NCBI RefSeq assembly: GCF_013369485.1
Contig: NZ_JABWEB010000005.1
Span: 186,001 to 250,000 of the forward strand
Direction of reading: 5' to 3'
Source of the DNA: Massilia sp. BJB1822
GTDB taxonomy: Bacteria > Pseudomonadota > Gammaproteobacteria > Burkholderiales > Burkholderiaceae_D
Length of the DNA: 64,000 nt
Below are positions 18,980 through 30,547 of the stretch, piece by piece. The position numbers and the translations under genes were made by a program. The notes beneath the pieces are model-generated. The model had not been told where the DNA came from and made no database searches. It worked only from the letters and a program-made list of their open reading frames with translations. Positions within the stretch are counted from its first letter, which is position 1. Each line of letters starts with the position of its first letter.

Positions 18980-19145
18980 ATTTTTGCTGGAGCGGATGCG
19001 CAATCTGCAAAAAGCGGAAAAACAGGTTACAGTATCCTTGGAGCCGCCTTCTCTGCCATTTTTATTGCAGAGAAGTGGTGGGCTGGCACTTGAAATCAAG
19101 CGTTTCGCCTCCAATTCCAACACAACAACATAAAATGGAGCTGTT

Positions 19146-19382
19146 ATGAGCAACAAAGGGCAATTATTACAAGACCCATTCCTGAACGCGCTGCGTAAAG
19201 AGCATGTTCCTGTTTCGATTTATCTGGTTAACGGCATTAAGCTGCAAGGCCATATTGAATCGTTCGACCAGTACGTCGTCCTGCTGCGCAATACCGTCAC
19301 CCAAATGGTGTACAAACACGCCATTTCGACCGTGGTGCCGGCGCGCGCCGTCAACCTGAATATCGAATCCGAGGCGGAGTAA
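19146..19382 (+). CDS. hfq: RNA chaperone Hfq
   Basis: Hfq forms a hexameric ring that pairs small RNAs with mRNAs. The 78-residue protein contains the Sm1 region ([21 protein letters not shown]: [19 protein letters not shown]) and the Sm2 motif [10 protein letters not shown] at about 57-66, both typical. TGGAG lies upstream of ATG 19146. The acidic C-terminal tail is short, as in betaproteobacteria. It heads the hfq-hflX-hflK-hflC series and probably has its own promoter in 18980-19145, although I could not assign clear boxes. Confidence 0.98.
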   Translation: MSNKGQLLQDPFLNALRKEHVPVSIYLVNGIKLQGHIESFDQYVVLLRNTVTQMVYKHAISTVVPARAVNLNIESEAE

Positions 19383-19442
19383 GCGCGTTGACTTTAATGG
19401 CAACGCAGCTTCGCCTTTTAACTTCTTTTGCCTGACCGTCGT

Positions 19443-20588
19443 ATGCGCGCAGCACTAGTCGGAGTCGATTTCGGTCAGGGCGATTTCGCCGCCAGTATCG
19501 AGGAATTGATGTTGCTCGCCCGTTCGGCGGGCGTGAACCCTGTCGCCACGGTGACGGGCAAACGCTCCAGCCCGGACGCGGCGTATTTCGTCGGCAGCGG
19601 CAAGGCCGACGAAATCGGCCATGCCGTGCAGGATCAGCAGCTCGAAATCGTCATCTTCAACCACGCCCTGTCGCCGGCCCAGCAGCGTAATCTGGAAAAG
19701 CGCCTGAATGTGCGTGTGCTGGACCGTACCAGCCTGATTCTCGATATCTTCGCGCAGCGCGCGCAGAGCCACGAGGGCAAGCTGCAGGTGGAACTGGCGC
19801 AGCTGCAGCACTTGGCCACGCGCCTGATCCGCGGCTGGACCCACTTGGAACGGCAGAAGGGCGGTATCGGCCTGCGCGGTCCGGGCGAGACCCAGCTCGA
19901 GACCGACCGCCGGCTGATCGGCGAGCGCGTCAAGATGCTGCGCGCGCGCCTGGCCAAGCTGCGCAAGCAGCACGAGACCCAGCGCCGCGCGCGAGGCCGC
20001 AACAATACTTTCTCGGTGTCCCTGGTCGGCTATACCAATGCCGGCAAATCGACGCTGTTCAACAGCATGACCAAGGCCGGCGTGTATGTCGCCGACCAGC
20101 TGTTCGCCACCCTGGATACGACCTCGCGCCGCGTGTATATGGGCGAAGAGGTGGGCACGGTGGTGGTGTCGGATACGGTGGGCTTCGTGCGCGAACTGCC
20201 GCACCAGCTGGTGGCGGCTTTCCGCGCCACGCTGGAAGAAACCATCCACGCCGACCTGCTGCTGCACGTGGTCGATGCCGCCAGCCCGGTGCGCATGGAA
20301 CAGATCGAGCAGGTCAACCTGGTGCTCAAGGAAATCGGCGCCGATCATATCCCCCAGATCCTGGTGTGGAACAAGATCGACGCGGCCGGCCTGGAGCCTT
20401 CGGTTGAGCGTGATGAGTATGATAAGATTTCCCGCGTTTTCATCAGTGCGCGCACGGGCCAGGGCCTGGATCTGCTGCGCGGCGCGATCACCGAAGCGGC
20501 CAGGGATGCACAGGACAGGGCCGGCGCCGAAGAGGACTATATGGCGCCGGACAGTATTTCCACCTTCACCCATGTCGGATCACATTAA
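19443..20588 (+). CDS. hflX: GTPase HflX
   Basis: HflX binds 50S subunits and splits stalled ribosomes, for example after heat shock. The N-terminal HflX domain includes RTSLILDIFAQRAQSHEGK and GIGLRGPGETQLE, and the G domain has GYTNAGKST at 196-204, DTVGF (G3) and NKID (G4). I place the start at ATG 19443 (MRAALVGVDFG); a TTG at 19428 would add five residues, and neither start has a clear Shine-Dalgarno sequence. It lies between hfq and hflK. Confidence 0.95.
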   Translation: MRAALVGVDFGQGDFAASIEELMLLARSAGVNPVATVTGKRSSPDAAYFVGSGKADEIGHAVQDQQLEIVIFNHALSPAQQRNLEKRLNVRVLDRTSLILDIFAQRAQSHEGKLQVELAQLQHLATRLIRGWTHLERQKGGIGLRGPGETQLETDRRLIGERVKMLRARLAKLRKQHETQRRARGRNNTFSVSLVGYTNAGKSTLFNSMTKAGVYVADQLFATLDTTSRRVYMGEEVGTVVVSDTVGFVRELPHQLVAAFRATLEETIHADLLLHVVDAASPVRMEQIEQVNLVLKEIGADHIPQILVWNKIDAAGLEPSVERDEYDKISRVFISARTGQGLDLLRGAITEAARDAQDRAGAEEDYMAPDSISTFTHVGSH

Positions 20589-20591
20589 AAC

Positions 20592-21884
20592 ATGCCTCTT
20601 CCCCTCCTAAAAAGAATAGGCTTGAAGCTGTCGCTGAACGACCCTCGCTGGGGTTCGGGCAATAAGGATGGCAACAAGCACGCCCAAGAAGGCAAAAAGC
20701 CCGGTAACGAAGGCCCACCGGATCTGGACCAGCTGTGGCGCGATTTCAATCAGCGCCTGAATGGCCTGTTCGGCCAGAAGAACCGCGGCGGCGGCAGCAA
20801 TGGCGGCGGCAGCGGTGGCAGCGGCGGCGAGATGAAGGGCGCCGGCGCCACCTTTGGCGCGGTCGGCGCGATCGCGGCCCTGGTCTGGCTGGCCAGCGGC
20901 GCTTTCATCGTCCAGGAGGGGCAGACCGGGGTCGTGACGACCTTCGGCAAATTCAGCCACACCACGCCGGCCGGTTTCAACTGGCGCTGGCCTTATCCTT
21001 TCCAGGCTGACGAAACGGTCAACGTGTCGCAGGTGCGCACGGTGGAAGTGGGCTACCGCTCGAACGTGAAGAACAAGCAGGCGCGCGAATCGCTGATGCT
21101 GACCGATGACGAGAACATCATCGACATCCAGTTTGCCGTGCAGTTCAAGCTGAAAGACCCGGTGGCCTGGCTGTACAACAACCGCGACCCGGAAGACACG
21201 GTGCGCCAGGTGGCCGAGACCTCGATCCGCGAAATCGTCGGCAAGAGCAAGATGGACTTCGTGCTGTACGAGGGCCGCGAGAAGGTCGCGTTTGAAACCC
21301 AGCAGCTGATGCAGCAGATTCTGGACCGCTACGCCTCCGGCGTGCAGGTGACGAATGTGACCATGCAGGGCGTGCAGCCGCCGGAGCAGGTGCAAGCCGC
21401 CTTCGACGACGCCGTGAAAGCCAGCCAGGACCGCGAGCGCCAGAAGAATGAAGGCCAGGCTTACGCCAACGACGTGGTGCCGAAGGCGCGCGGCGAGGCA
21501 TTCCGCCTGCTGCAGCAAGCCGAGGCTTACCGCGCGCAAGTGACGGAAAACGCATCCGGTAACGCCGACCGCTTTAAGCAGGTGCTGGTCGAGTACCAGA
21601 AAGCGCCGGCTGTGACGCGCGACCGCATGTATCTGGACACCATGCAGCAGATCTTCGCCAGCACCAGCAAGGTCATGGTCGATTCCAAGGCCGGCAGCAA
21701 TCTGCTGTATCTGCCGCTGGACAAGCTGATCTCCCAGGTGGCTGCCACCGATGCCGCAGCGCGCGCCAATGCGACGCCGCCGCCGCCGACCGCCATCCTG
21801 CTGCCGGATAATCCGCCGCAGATGGACTTGAACCGCCGCGACAGCCGTTCGCGCGAATCGTCTCGTGATCGGGAGAGCCGTTAA
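20592..21884 (+). CDS. hflK: FtsH protease modulator HflK
   Basis: HflK forms with HflC a large membrane cage around FtsH and regulates its proteolysis. The N-terminus carries LSLNDPRWG and a Gly-rich stretch (GGGSNGGGSGGSGG), then one membrane segment at about 80-102 and an SPFH/band-7 domain with GVVTTFGKF and TVEVGYRS. The Arg/Ser-rich C-terminus is typical of long HflK forms. The stop overlaps the hflC start. Confidence 0.96.
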   Translation: MPLPLLKRIGLKLSLNDPRWGSGNKDGNKHAQEGKKPGNEGPPDLDQLWRDFNQRLNGLFGQKNRGGGSNGGGSGGSGGEMKGAGATFGAVGAIAALVWLASGAFIVQEGQTGVVTTFGKFSHTTPAGFNWRWPYPFQADETVNVSQVRTVEVGYRSNVKNKQARESLMLTDDENIIDIQFAVQFKLKDPVAWLYNNRDPEDTVRQVAETSIREIVGKSKMDFVLYEGREKVAFETQQLMQQILDRYASGVQVTNVTMQGVQPPEQVQAAFDDAVKASQDRERQKNEGQAYANDVVPKARGEAFRLLQQAEAYRAQVTENASGNADRFKQVLVEYQKAPAVTRDRMYLDTMQQIFASTSKVMVDSKAGSNLLYLPLDKLISQVAATDAAARANATPPPPTAILLPDNPPQMDLNRRDSRSRESSRDRESR

Positions 21885-22780
21885 TGAACCGTATAGTCAG
21901 TACCCTGATCGCGGGCTTCGTGGCCCTGATGCTGCTCTCGTCCACCGTCTTCGTGGTGGACCAGCGCAAATACGCGATTGTGTTCGCCCTGGGTGAAGTA
22001 AAGCAGGTGATCAACCAGCCCGGCCTGCACTTCAAGCTGCCGCCGCCTTTCCAGAACGTGCTGTATCTGGACAAGCGCATCATGACCATCGATTCGCCCG
22101 ACGCCGACCGCTTCATCACGGCCGAGAAGATGAATATCCTGGTCGATGCCTTCGTCAAATGGCGCATCAACGATCCGCGTCTCTACTTCGTCAGCTTCAG
22201 CGGCGACGAGAGCCGCGCGCGCGACCGCATGTCGCAGATCATCAAGGCGGCCCTGAACGACGAGATCACCAAGCGCACCGTGCGCGAAGTGATTTCCGGC
22301 CAGCGCGGCAAGGTGATGGAGGCGATCCGCTCCAAGGTGATCGCCGAGGCCAAGCAGATCGGCGTCGAGATCATCGACGTGCGCCTGAAGCGCGTTGACT
22401 ATGTCGAGCAGATCAACAACTCCGTGTACGAGCGCATGAAGGCCGAGCGCGTGCGCGTGGCCAACGAGCTGCGTTCCACCGGTGGCGCCGAGTCGGAGAA
22501 AGTCCGCGCCGACGCCGACAAGCAGCGCACCGTGATCCTGGCCGAAGCCTACCGCGAAGCCGAGAAGATCAAGGGCGAGGGCGACGCCAAGGCATCGCAG
22601 ATTTACGCCGACGCCTTCGGCCGCAATCCGGAGTTCTACAAGTTCTACCGCAGCCTGGAAGCTTACCGCGCCTCGTTCAAGAACAAGGCCGACGTGATGC
22701 TGGTCGACCCGAACTCGGACTTCTTCAAGTACTTCAAGAGCAGCGGCGCCTCCGGCGGCGGTGCACCTGGCAAGAAGTAA
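21884..22780 (+). CDS. hflC: FtsH protease modulator HflC
   Basis: HflC is the partner SPFH protein of HflK. A membrane segment lies at about residues 7-25, followed by VVDQRKYAIVFALGEVKQVI and a coiled-coil-forming region rich in Ala, Glu and Arg (about 180-235). At 298 residues it is normal. The ATG overlaps the last base of hflK (TAATG), indicating coupling. A strong terminator lies about 20 bases after the stop, so hisZ is a separate unit. Confidence 0.96.
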   Translation: MNRIVSTLIAGFVALMLLSSTVFVVDQRKYAIVFALGEVKQVINQPGLHFKLPPPFQNVLYLDKRIMTIDSPDADRFITAEKMNILVDAFVKWRINDPRLYFVSFSGDESRARDRMSQIIKAALNDEITKRTVREVISGQRGKVMEAIRSKVIAEAKQIGVEIIDVRLKRVDYVEQINNSVYERMKAERVRVANELRSTGGAESEKVRADADKQRTVILAEAYREAEKIKGEGDAKASQIYADAFGRNPEFYKFYRSLEAYRASFKNKADVMLVDPNSDFFKYFKSSGASGGGAPGKK

Positions 22781-22800
22781 AAGCTGAAGAAAAGACAAGC

Positions 22801-22840
22801 TGGGGCCGCGCGCCGCAAGGTGCGCGGCCCCAAGTTTTTT
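22801..22840 (+). terminator. Rho-independent terminator after hflC
   Basis: TGGGGCCGCGC (22801-22811) and GCGCGGCCCCA (22822-22832) form an 11-pair stem followed by AGTTTTTT. This is a strong terminator that ends the hfq-hflX-hflK-hflC unit. Confidence 0.92.
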
Positions 22841-22951
22841 CCTGTTAGCTTATGATTTCGCGTAAAATACGCGGTTTGGCCCGCCGCTTATTGCGTTGCG
22901 GCGCCGCGTCGCATAGTCTATTTTTTTAATCAATCCCTATCCGGTTTTCCC

Positions 22952-25430
<2,479 letters not shown>

Positions 25431-25458
25431 AGCAATTCGCACAACAAGAGGTATTTAC

Positions 25459-26004
25459 ATGAACACCCCTCAAACGAACGAAAAACACCTGTGGGTGTCG
25501 TGGGATGAGTATCACCGCCTGATCGAGCGCCTGGCGCTCAAGGTCCATGAGTCGGGCTGGAAGTTCGACATGGTGCTGTGCCTGGCGCGCGGCGGCGTGC
25601 GTCCTGGCGACGTCTTCTCGCGCATTTTCGACGTGCCGCTGGCCATCCTGTCGACCAGCTCCTACCGCGCGGAAGCCGGTACGGTGCAGGGCGACCTGGA
25701 TATCGCCAAGTACATGACGATGACCAAAGGTCCGCTGTCCGGCAAGATCCTGCTGGTGGACGACCTGGCCGATTCCGGCGTGACCCTGACCAAGGTCATG
25801 AAGCATCTGAAGGAAAACTTCGAAGGCGTGACCGAAGTGCGTTCGGCCGTGATCTGGACCAAGGGCTGCTCCACCTTCAAGCCTGACTACCAGATGGAAG
25901 AACTGCCGCACAACCCATGGATCCACCAGCCGTTCGAAGACTACGACGGCCTGCGTCCGCACCAGCTGGCCGCATGGATCAAGAAAGGCGAAACCGCTGC
26001 CTGA
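25459..26004 (+). CDS. Phosphoribosyltransferase (xanthine/guanine or hypoxanthine type)
   Basis: The 181-residue protein is a type I phosphoribosyltransferase. The PRPP-binding loop is ILLVDDLADSGVTLTKV (about 97-113), and the early LCLARGGVRPGDVFSRIF matches the purine PRTase flexible-loop region. The C-terminal half has the WIHQPFEDYD element. In betaproteobacteria it often follows purA, suggesting purine salvage. The precise base specificity cannot be read from sequence. The start at 25459 has AAGAGG upstream, and the preceding purA stop is 28 bases away. Confidence 0.88.
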   Translation: MNTPQTNEKHLWVSWDEYHRLIERLALKVHESGWKFDMVLCLARGGVRPGDVFSRIFDVPLAILSTSSYRAEAGTVQGDLDIAKYMTMTKGPLSGKILLVDDLADSGVTLTKVMKHLKENFEGVTEVRSAVIWTKGCSTFKPDYQMEELPHNPWIHQPFEDYDGLRPHQLAAWIKKGETAA

Positions 26005-26028
26005 GCGTAGCGGCAAACGCAAGCCATA

Positions 26029-26066
26029 AAAATGGCGGGAAGGCTGAAAAGCCTTCCCGCCATTTT
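26029..26066. terminator. Bidirectional terminator between the phosphoribosyltransferase and czcA
   Basis: AAAATGGCGGGAAGGCT and AGCCTTCCCGCCATTTT form a perfect 17-pair stem with a GAAA tetraloop. The T-rich end on either strand lets it end both convergent transcripts. Confidence 0.95.
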
Positions 26067-26069
26067 CTT

Positions 26070-29000
26070 TTATGCCGCCGTGCGGCGGTGCGCCAGGCGG
26101 TAGAGCAGGGGCAGGACCAGCAGGGTCAGGGCGGTGGAGGACAGGATGCCGCCGATCACCACGGTGGCCAGCGGACGCTGTACCTCGGCGCCGGTTCCGG
26201 TAGCCAGCGCCATCGGCACGAAGCCCAGCGAGGCCACCAGCGCCGTCATCAGCACGGGGCGCAAGCGCGTCAGCGCGCCTTCACGGATCGCCTGATCCAA
26301 TCCCATGCCTTGCTCGCGCAAGCTGCGGATGAAGGACAGCAGCACCAGACCATTCAACACCGCCACGCCGGACAGCGCGATAAAGCCCACCGCCGCCGAA
26401 ATCGAGAGCGGAATGCCGCGCAGGGCCAGGGCCGCGATGCCGCCGGTCAGCGCGAAGGGAATGCCGCTGAACACCAGCAAGCCATCCTTCATGCTGCCGA
26501 ACATGGCGAACAGCAGCACCAGCACCAGGGCCAGCGCGGCCGGCACCACGATCTGCAGTCGCTCGGCGGCCGATTGCAGCTGCTCGAACTGGCCGCCCCA
26601 ACTGGTCCAGTAGCCGGGCGGCAGCTTGACGCCGTCCTGCATGGCTTGCTGCGCCTCGGCCACGAAGGAACCGATATCGCGGCCGCGCACATTGGCGCTG
26701 ACCACGATGCGGCGCTTGCCGTCTTCGCGGCTGACCTGGTTCGGGCCGGGCGCCACGTCCAGCGTCGCCACCTCGCTCAGCGGAATATGGCTGATGCGTT
26801 CATCGGCGGTGGCGCTGCCATTGCTGGCGGTGCTGCCTTTCTGCAGCGGCAGCGGAATCGGCAGGCGCGCCAGCGCTTCCGGATCGCTGCGCACCTCGTC
26901 GGCCAGGCGCACCACGATGTCGAAGCGGCGGTCGCCCTGGAACAGATTGCCCGCTTCCTTGCCGCCCAGCGCGATGGCGATGGCATCCTGGATATCGCCC
27001 GTGTTCAAGCCATAGCGCGCCGCCTTGGCGCGGTCGACGCGGATATTCAGCATCGGCAGGCCGGTGGTCTGCTCGACCTTGACCTCGGCCGCGCCGCGCA
27101 CCTTCTGCAGCACGGCGGCGATGCGCGCCGCCTGCGCGTCCAGCACCGCCATATCGTCGCCGAACAGCTTCACCGCGACGTCGCTGCGCACGCCGGAAAT
27201 CAGCTCATTGAAGCGCAGCTGGATCGGCTGGGAGAACTCGTAGTTCTGGCCCGGCAGCTTTTCGGCCGCCGCCTGGATCGCCGCCAGCAGCTCGTCGCGC
27301 GTCTTGCGCGGCTGCGGCCATTGGTCCTGCGGCTTGAGCATGATGTAGCCGTCCGAGATATTCGGCGGCATCGGGTCGGAGGCGATTTCCGCCGTGCCGG
27401 TGCGGGCGAAGATGCGCTCGATTTCAGGGAGCTGGCGTTTCAGTTCGCGCTCCAGCTGCATCTGCATGGCCACCGACTGCGTCAGGCTGGTGCCGGGAAT
27501 GCGCAGCGCCTGCACGCTGAAATCACCCTCGTTCAGGCTTGGCACGAACTCGCTGCCCATGCGGCTGGCCAGCAGGCCGGAAAGCAGCACCGTTACGGCG
27601 GCAAAGGCCAGCACCACCGGCTTGTTGGCCAGGGCCAGATCGAGCGCGCGCGCATACCAGGCGCGCGCGGCCAGCATGAGGCGGTTTTCCTTCTCTTCCA
27701 CCTTATCGCCGATGAAGAGGGCGACGGCGGCCGGCACGAAGGTGATGGACAGGATCATGGCGCCCAGCAGGGCAATGACGACGGTGATCGCCATCGGATG
27801 GAACATGCGGCCTTCCACGCCGGACAGGGCGAACATCGGCAGGTAGACGATCATGATGATGAGCTGCCCGAATAGCAGCGGACGGCGCGCCTCGCGGGCG
27901 GCGGCGAAGACTTCCTCGAAGCGCTCTTCGCGCGTCAGCTTGCGGCCCAGTGCCGCCTGGGCATGGGCCAGGCGACGCACGCAGTTCTCCACGATCACCA
28001 CCGCGCCATCGACGATGATGCCGAAGTCCAGCGCGCCGAGGCTGAGCAGGTTGGCGCTGACCTTGTAAGCCACCATGCCGCTGAAGGTGAACAGCATCGA
28101 CAGCGGAATCACCATCGCTGTCACCACGGCGGCGCGGATATTGCCGAGGAAGATGAAGAGCACCGCGATCACCAGCACCGCGCCTTCCAGCAGGTTCTTC
28201 TTGACGGTGGCGATGGCCTTATCCACCAGCACCGTGCGGTCATACACCGTGGTGGCGCTCACGCCCTGCGGCAGGGTGCGCGCAATTTCGTCCATGCGCT
28301 TGGCGACCGCTTGCGACACGGCGCGGCTGTTCTGGCTGATCAGCATGAAGACCGTGCCGAGCACCGATTCGTGGCCGTTGGCCGTGGCAGCGCCGGTGCG
28401 CAGCTCGCGGCCGATGCGCGCCTCGCCGATATCGCGGATGCGGATCGGCACGCCGCGCACATTGGCGACCACGATGTCGCGGATATCGTCCAGCGTGGCG
28501 ACCTGGCCCGGCGCGCGCACCAGCAATTGCTCGCCGCGGCGCTCGATATAGCCCGCGCCGGTATTGCCGTTATTGCGCTCCAGCGCCGTCACCACGTCCT
28601 GCAGGCTGAGGCCATAGGAAGCCAGCTTGCCCGGATCAGGCGCCACCTGGTATTCCTTGGCATGGCCGCCGATGGAGTTAATTTCGGTCACGCCTGGCAC
28701 ATTGCGCAGCTGCGGCTTGATGATCCAGTCCTGGATTTCGCGCAGATCGCTCAGGGAATAGGGCGTGCCGTCGGATTTTTTTGCGCCGTCCTTGGCTTCC
28801 ACCGTCCACAGATAGATCTCGCCGAGACCGGTGGAGATCGGGCCCATGGCCGGGATCACGCCGGCCGGCAGGCGCGCGCGCGCCTCCTGCAGGCGTTCGT
28901 TGACCAGCTGGCGCGCGAAATACAGGTCGGTGCCGTCGCGGAAGGTGACGGTGATCTGCGACAGGCCGTAGCGCGACAGGGAGCGCGTCTGCTCCAGGCG

Positions 29001-29231
29001 CGGCAGGCCAGCCATCACCGCTTCCAGCGGCTGCGAGATGCGCTGCTCGGTTTCCAGCGGCGAGTAGCCGGGAGCGGCGGTGTTGATCTGCACCTGGACA
29101 TTGGTGATGTCCGGCACGGCGTCGATCGGCAGGCGCTGGTAGCTGTAAATGCCCAGGATGGACATGCCCAGCACCGCCAGCATCACCAGCCAGCGCTGGC
29201 CGATGGCGAAGCGGATAAGTTTTTCAAACAT
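26070..29231 (-). CDS. czcA: CzcA/CusA-type heavy-metal RND efflux pump
   Basis: This 1053-residue protein is the inner-membrane proton-driven pump of a tripartite metal exporter. It has the 12-segment RND layout. The HME-family relay motif LDFGIIVDGAVVIVEN near residues 400-415 has two Asp and a Glu, the pattern of divalent-cation pumps. The porter-domain signatures PDITNVQVQI and AEIASDPMPPNISD are also present. The start at 29231 (MFEKLIRF) has GAGGAT upstream; a longer frame adds an unrelated basic stretch. It is the last gene of czcI-czcC-czcB-czcA. Zn/Co/Cd is suggested by CzcI; Cu/Ag specificity is not excluded. Confidence 0.92.
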   Translation of the reverse strand: MFEKLIRFAIGQRWLVMLAVLGMSILGIYSYQRLPIDAVPDITNVQVQINTAAPGYSPLETEQRISQPLEAVMAGLPRLEQTRSLSRYGLSQITVTFRDGTDLYFARQLVNERLQEARARLPAGVIPAMGPISTGLGEIYLWTVEAKDGAKKSDGTPYSLSDLREIQDWIIKPQLRNVPGVTEINSIGGHAKEYQVAPDPGKLASYGLSLQDVVTALERNNGNTGAGYIERRGEQLLVRAPGQVATLDDIRDIVVANVRGVPIRIRDIGEARIGRELRTGAATANGHESVLGTVFMLISQNSRAVSQAVAKRMDEIARTLPQGVSATTVYDRTVLVDKAIATVKKNLLEGAVLVIAVLFIFLGNIRAAVVTAMVIPLSMLFTFSGMVAYKVSANLLSLGALDFGIIVDGAVVIVENCVRRLAHAQAALGRKLTREERFEEVFAAAREARRPLLFGQLIIMIVYLPMFALSGVEGRMFHPMAITVVIALLGAMILSITFVPAAVALFIGDKVEEKENRLMLAARAWYARALDLALANKPVVLAFAAVTVLLSGLLASRMGSEFVPSLNEGDFSVQALRIPGTSLTQSVAMQMQLERELKRQLPEIERIFARTGTAEIASDPMPPNISDGYIMLKPQDQWPQPRKTRDELLAAIQAAAEKLPGQNYEFSQPIQLRFNELISGVRSDVAVKLFGDDMAVLDAQAARIAAVLQKVRGAAEVKVEQTTGLPMLNIRVDRAKAARYGLNTGDIQDAIAIALGGKEAGNLFQGDRRFDIVVRLADEVRSDPEALARLPIPLPLQKGSTASNGSATADERISHIPLSEVATLDVAPGPNQVSREDGKRRIVVSANVRGRDIGSFVAEAQQAMQDGVKLPPGYWTSWGGQFEQLQSAAERLQIVVPAALALVLVLLFAMFGSMKDGLLVFSGIPFALTGGIAALALRGIPLSISAAVGFIALSGVAVLNGLVLLSFIRSLREQGMGLDQAIREGALTRLRPVLMTALVASLGFVPMALATGTGAEVQRPLATVVIGGILSSTALTLLVLPLLYRLAHRRTAA

Positions 29232-29250
29232 GGTCGTTATCCTCTTCGCG

Positions 29251-30537
29251 TCAGTGGCTATGCTCGGCGCCGGCCTTGCCTTGCTGGGCCTTGACCACGA
29301 AGCTGTTGACGGCGGCATACTGCGCGCCGGCTTTCAGGCCGCTGAGGATTTCGGTGCGCTTGCCGTCGCTGCGGCCGGTCGTCACCGGCTGGGCCAGGAA
29401 GCCCTGTGGCGTGCGGACAAAGACGGCGGCCTTGCCTTCCACCGTCTGCACCGCTTCGGCGGTGACGGTGATGGCAGCGTTGGATGCCTTGGATGCCGCG
29501 TCGACGCTGACGAACAGGCCAGGGCGCCAGGCCAGGTCGGGATTGCGCAGCGACAGGCGGGCCATGGCGGTGCGCGTCTGCTCGCCCAGCAGAGAGCCGA
29601 CGTGGATCACCGTGCCGCTTGCACTGGCGTTGAGTGCCGTGGCCTTGACCGTGGCTTGCTGGCCGACGCGCAGCGCGTCCAGGTCGGACGGCGACACCGC
29701 CACCTCGGCCCATACGGTGGAAAGGTCGGAGATGGTGAAGACGTTCGCATCCTCCTTCACCGCCTCGCCTTGCGAGATATGCTTTTCCAGCACCATGCCG
29801 TCGAAGGGCGCGCGGATCTGGTAGGCCGACAGGCGTGACGAGGTGGTGGCGCTGGCGTCCGCGCCGAGGGCATCGAGCTTCTGCTGGGCGTTGCGCACGG
29901 CGATTTCCGCCTCGTTCATGGCTTGCTTCGCCTGCAGATAATCGAGTTCGGGCGCGACCTTGTCCTGCCACAGCTGCTTTTCGCGTTCGGCCGTGGTGCG
30001 CGCCAGGTTCAGGCGCTGGCGCGCCGACAGCAGCTCGCTGCGGCGTTCCGATAGGTCGGCGCTGGCGACAACGGCCAGCACCTGTCCCTTCTTCACATGC
30101 TGCCCGAGGTCGGCGCTGACGCTTTCCACCACGCCGGCGACGCGCGGCACCACATGGGCGGTACGGTCGCCGTTGAAGCGGATTTCGCCGGGTAGGGTCA
30201 CGCTGCTGCCGATCAGGGCTGGACCGGCCGCCTCCAGCGCGATGCCGGCGGACTGGATTTGCTGGGCGCTGAATTCCACCAGCTCGGCGTGTTCCTCGCT
30301 TGCGGCGGCGGCCTTGTCCGCGCCTTTGGCATCAGCCTCTTTGCCGTGCGCATGGCCGTGGTCTTCCTTGCCGCCTTCCTTGTGATCGTCCTTATGTCCA
30401 GCTTCGGCGTGCGATGGTTCGCCGCCGGTGGCCTTGCCTGCGCCGCCCGGCAGCAGGATCAGCGCCGCCAGCAAGGCGCCAATGCCGGCAATGGCGCCGA
30501 TGGCGATGGTTTGTTTGCGTGTCAGAGTATTTTTCAT
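29251..30537 (-). CDS. czcB: CzcB-type periplasmic adaptor subunit
   Basis: The membrane-fusion protein links CzcA and CzcC. A membrane anchor lies at residues about 10-31, followed by a His/Asp/Lys-rich segment with HKDDHKEGG and DHGHAHGKEAD that is suited to metal binding. The barrel-sandwich and coiled-coil parts include GVVESVSADLGQHVKKGQVL and RAPFDGMVLEKHISQGEAV. The start is placed at ATG 30537 (MKNTLTRKQ), 10 bases after czcC ends. czcA begins 19 bases downstream. Confidence 0.9.
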   Translation of the reverse strand: MKNTLTRKQTIAIGAIAGIGALLAALILLPGGAGKATGGEPSHAEAGHKDDHKEGGKEDHGHAHGKEADAKGADKAAAASEEHAELVEFSAQQIQSAGIALEAAGPALIGSSVTLPGEIRFNGDRTAHVVPRVAGVVESVSADLGQHVKKGQVLAVVASADLSERRSELLSARQRLNLARTTAEREKQLWQDKVAPELDYLQAKQAMNEAEIAVRNAQQKLDALGADASATTSSRLSAYQIRAPFDGMVLEKHISQGEAVKEDANVFTISDLSTVWAEVAVSPSDLDALRVGQQATVKATALNASASGTVIHVGSLLGEQTRTAMARLSLRNPDLAWRPGLFVSVDAASKASNAAITVTAEAVQTVEGKAAVFVRTPQGFLAQPVTTGRSDGKRTEILSGLKAGAQYAAVNSFVVKAQQGKAGAEHSH

Positions 30538-30547
30538 GATGGTGCTT

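Noticed and set aside
18906..19133. Small open frame between der and hfq
   Set aside because: It overlaps the end of der in another frame, crosses the palindrome at 18962 and has no plausible ribosome site.
25917..27875. Very long open frame on the plus strand opposite czcA
   Set aside because: It lies antisense to a clear RND pump gene, is rich in His, Arg and Gln as expected for a reversed GC-rich frame, and matches no family.
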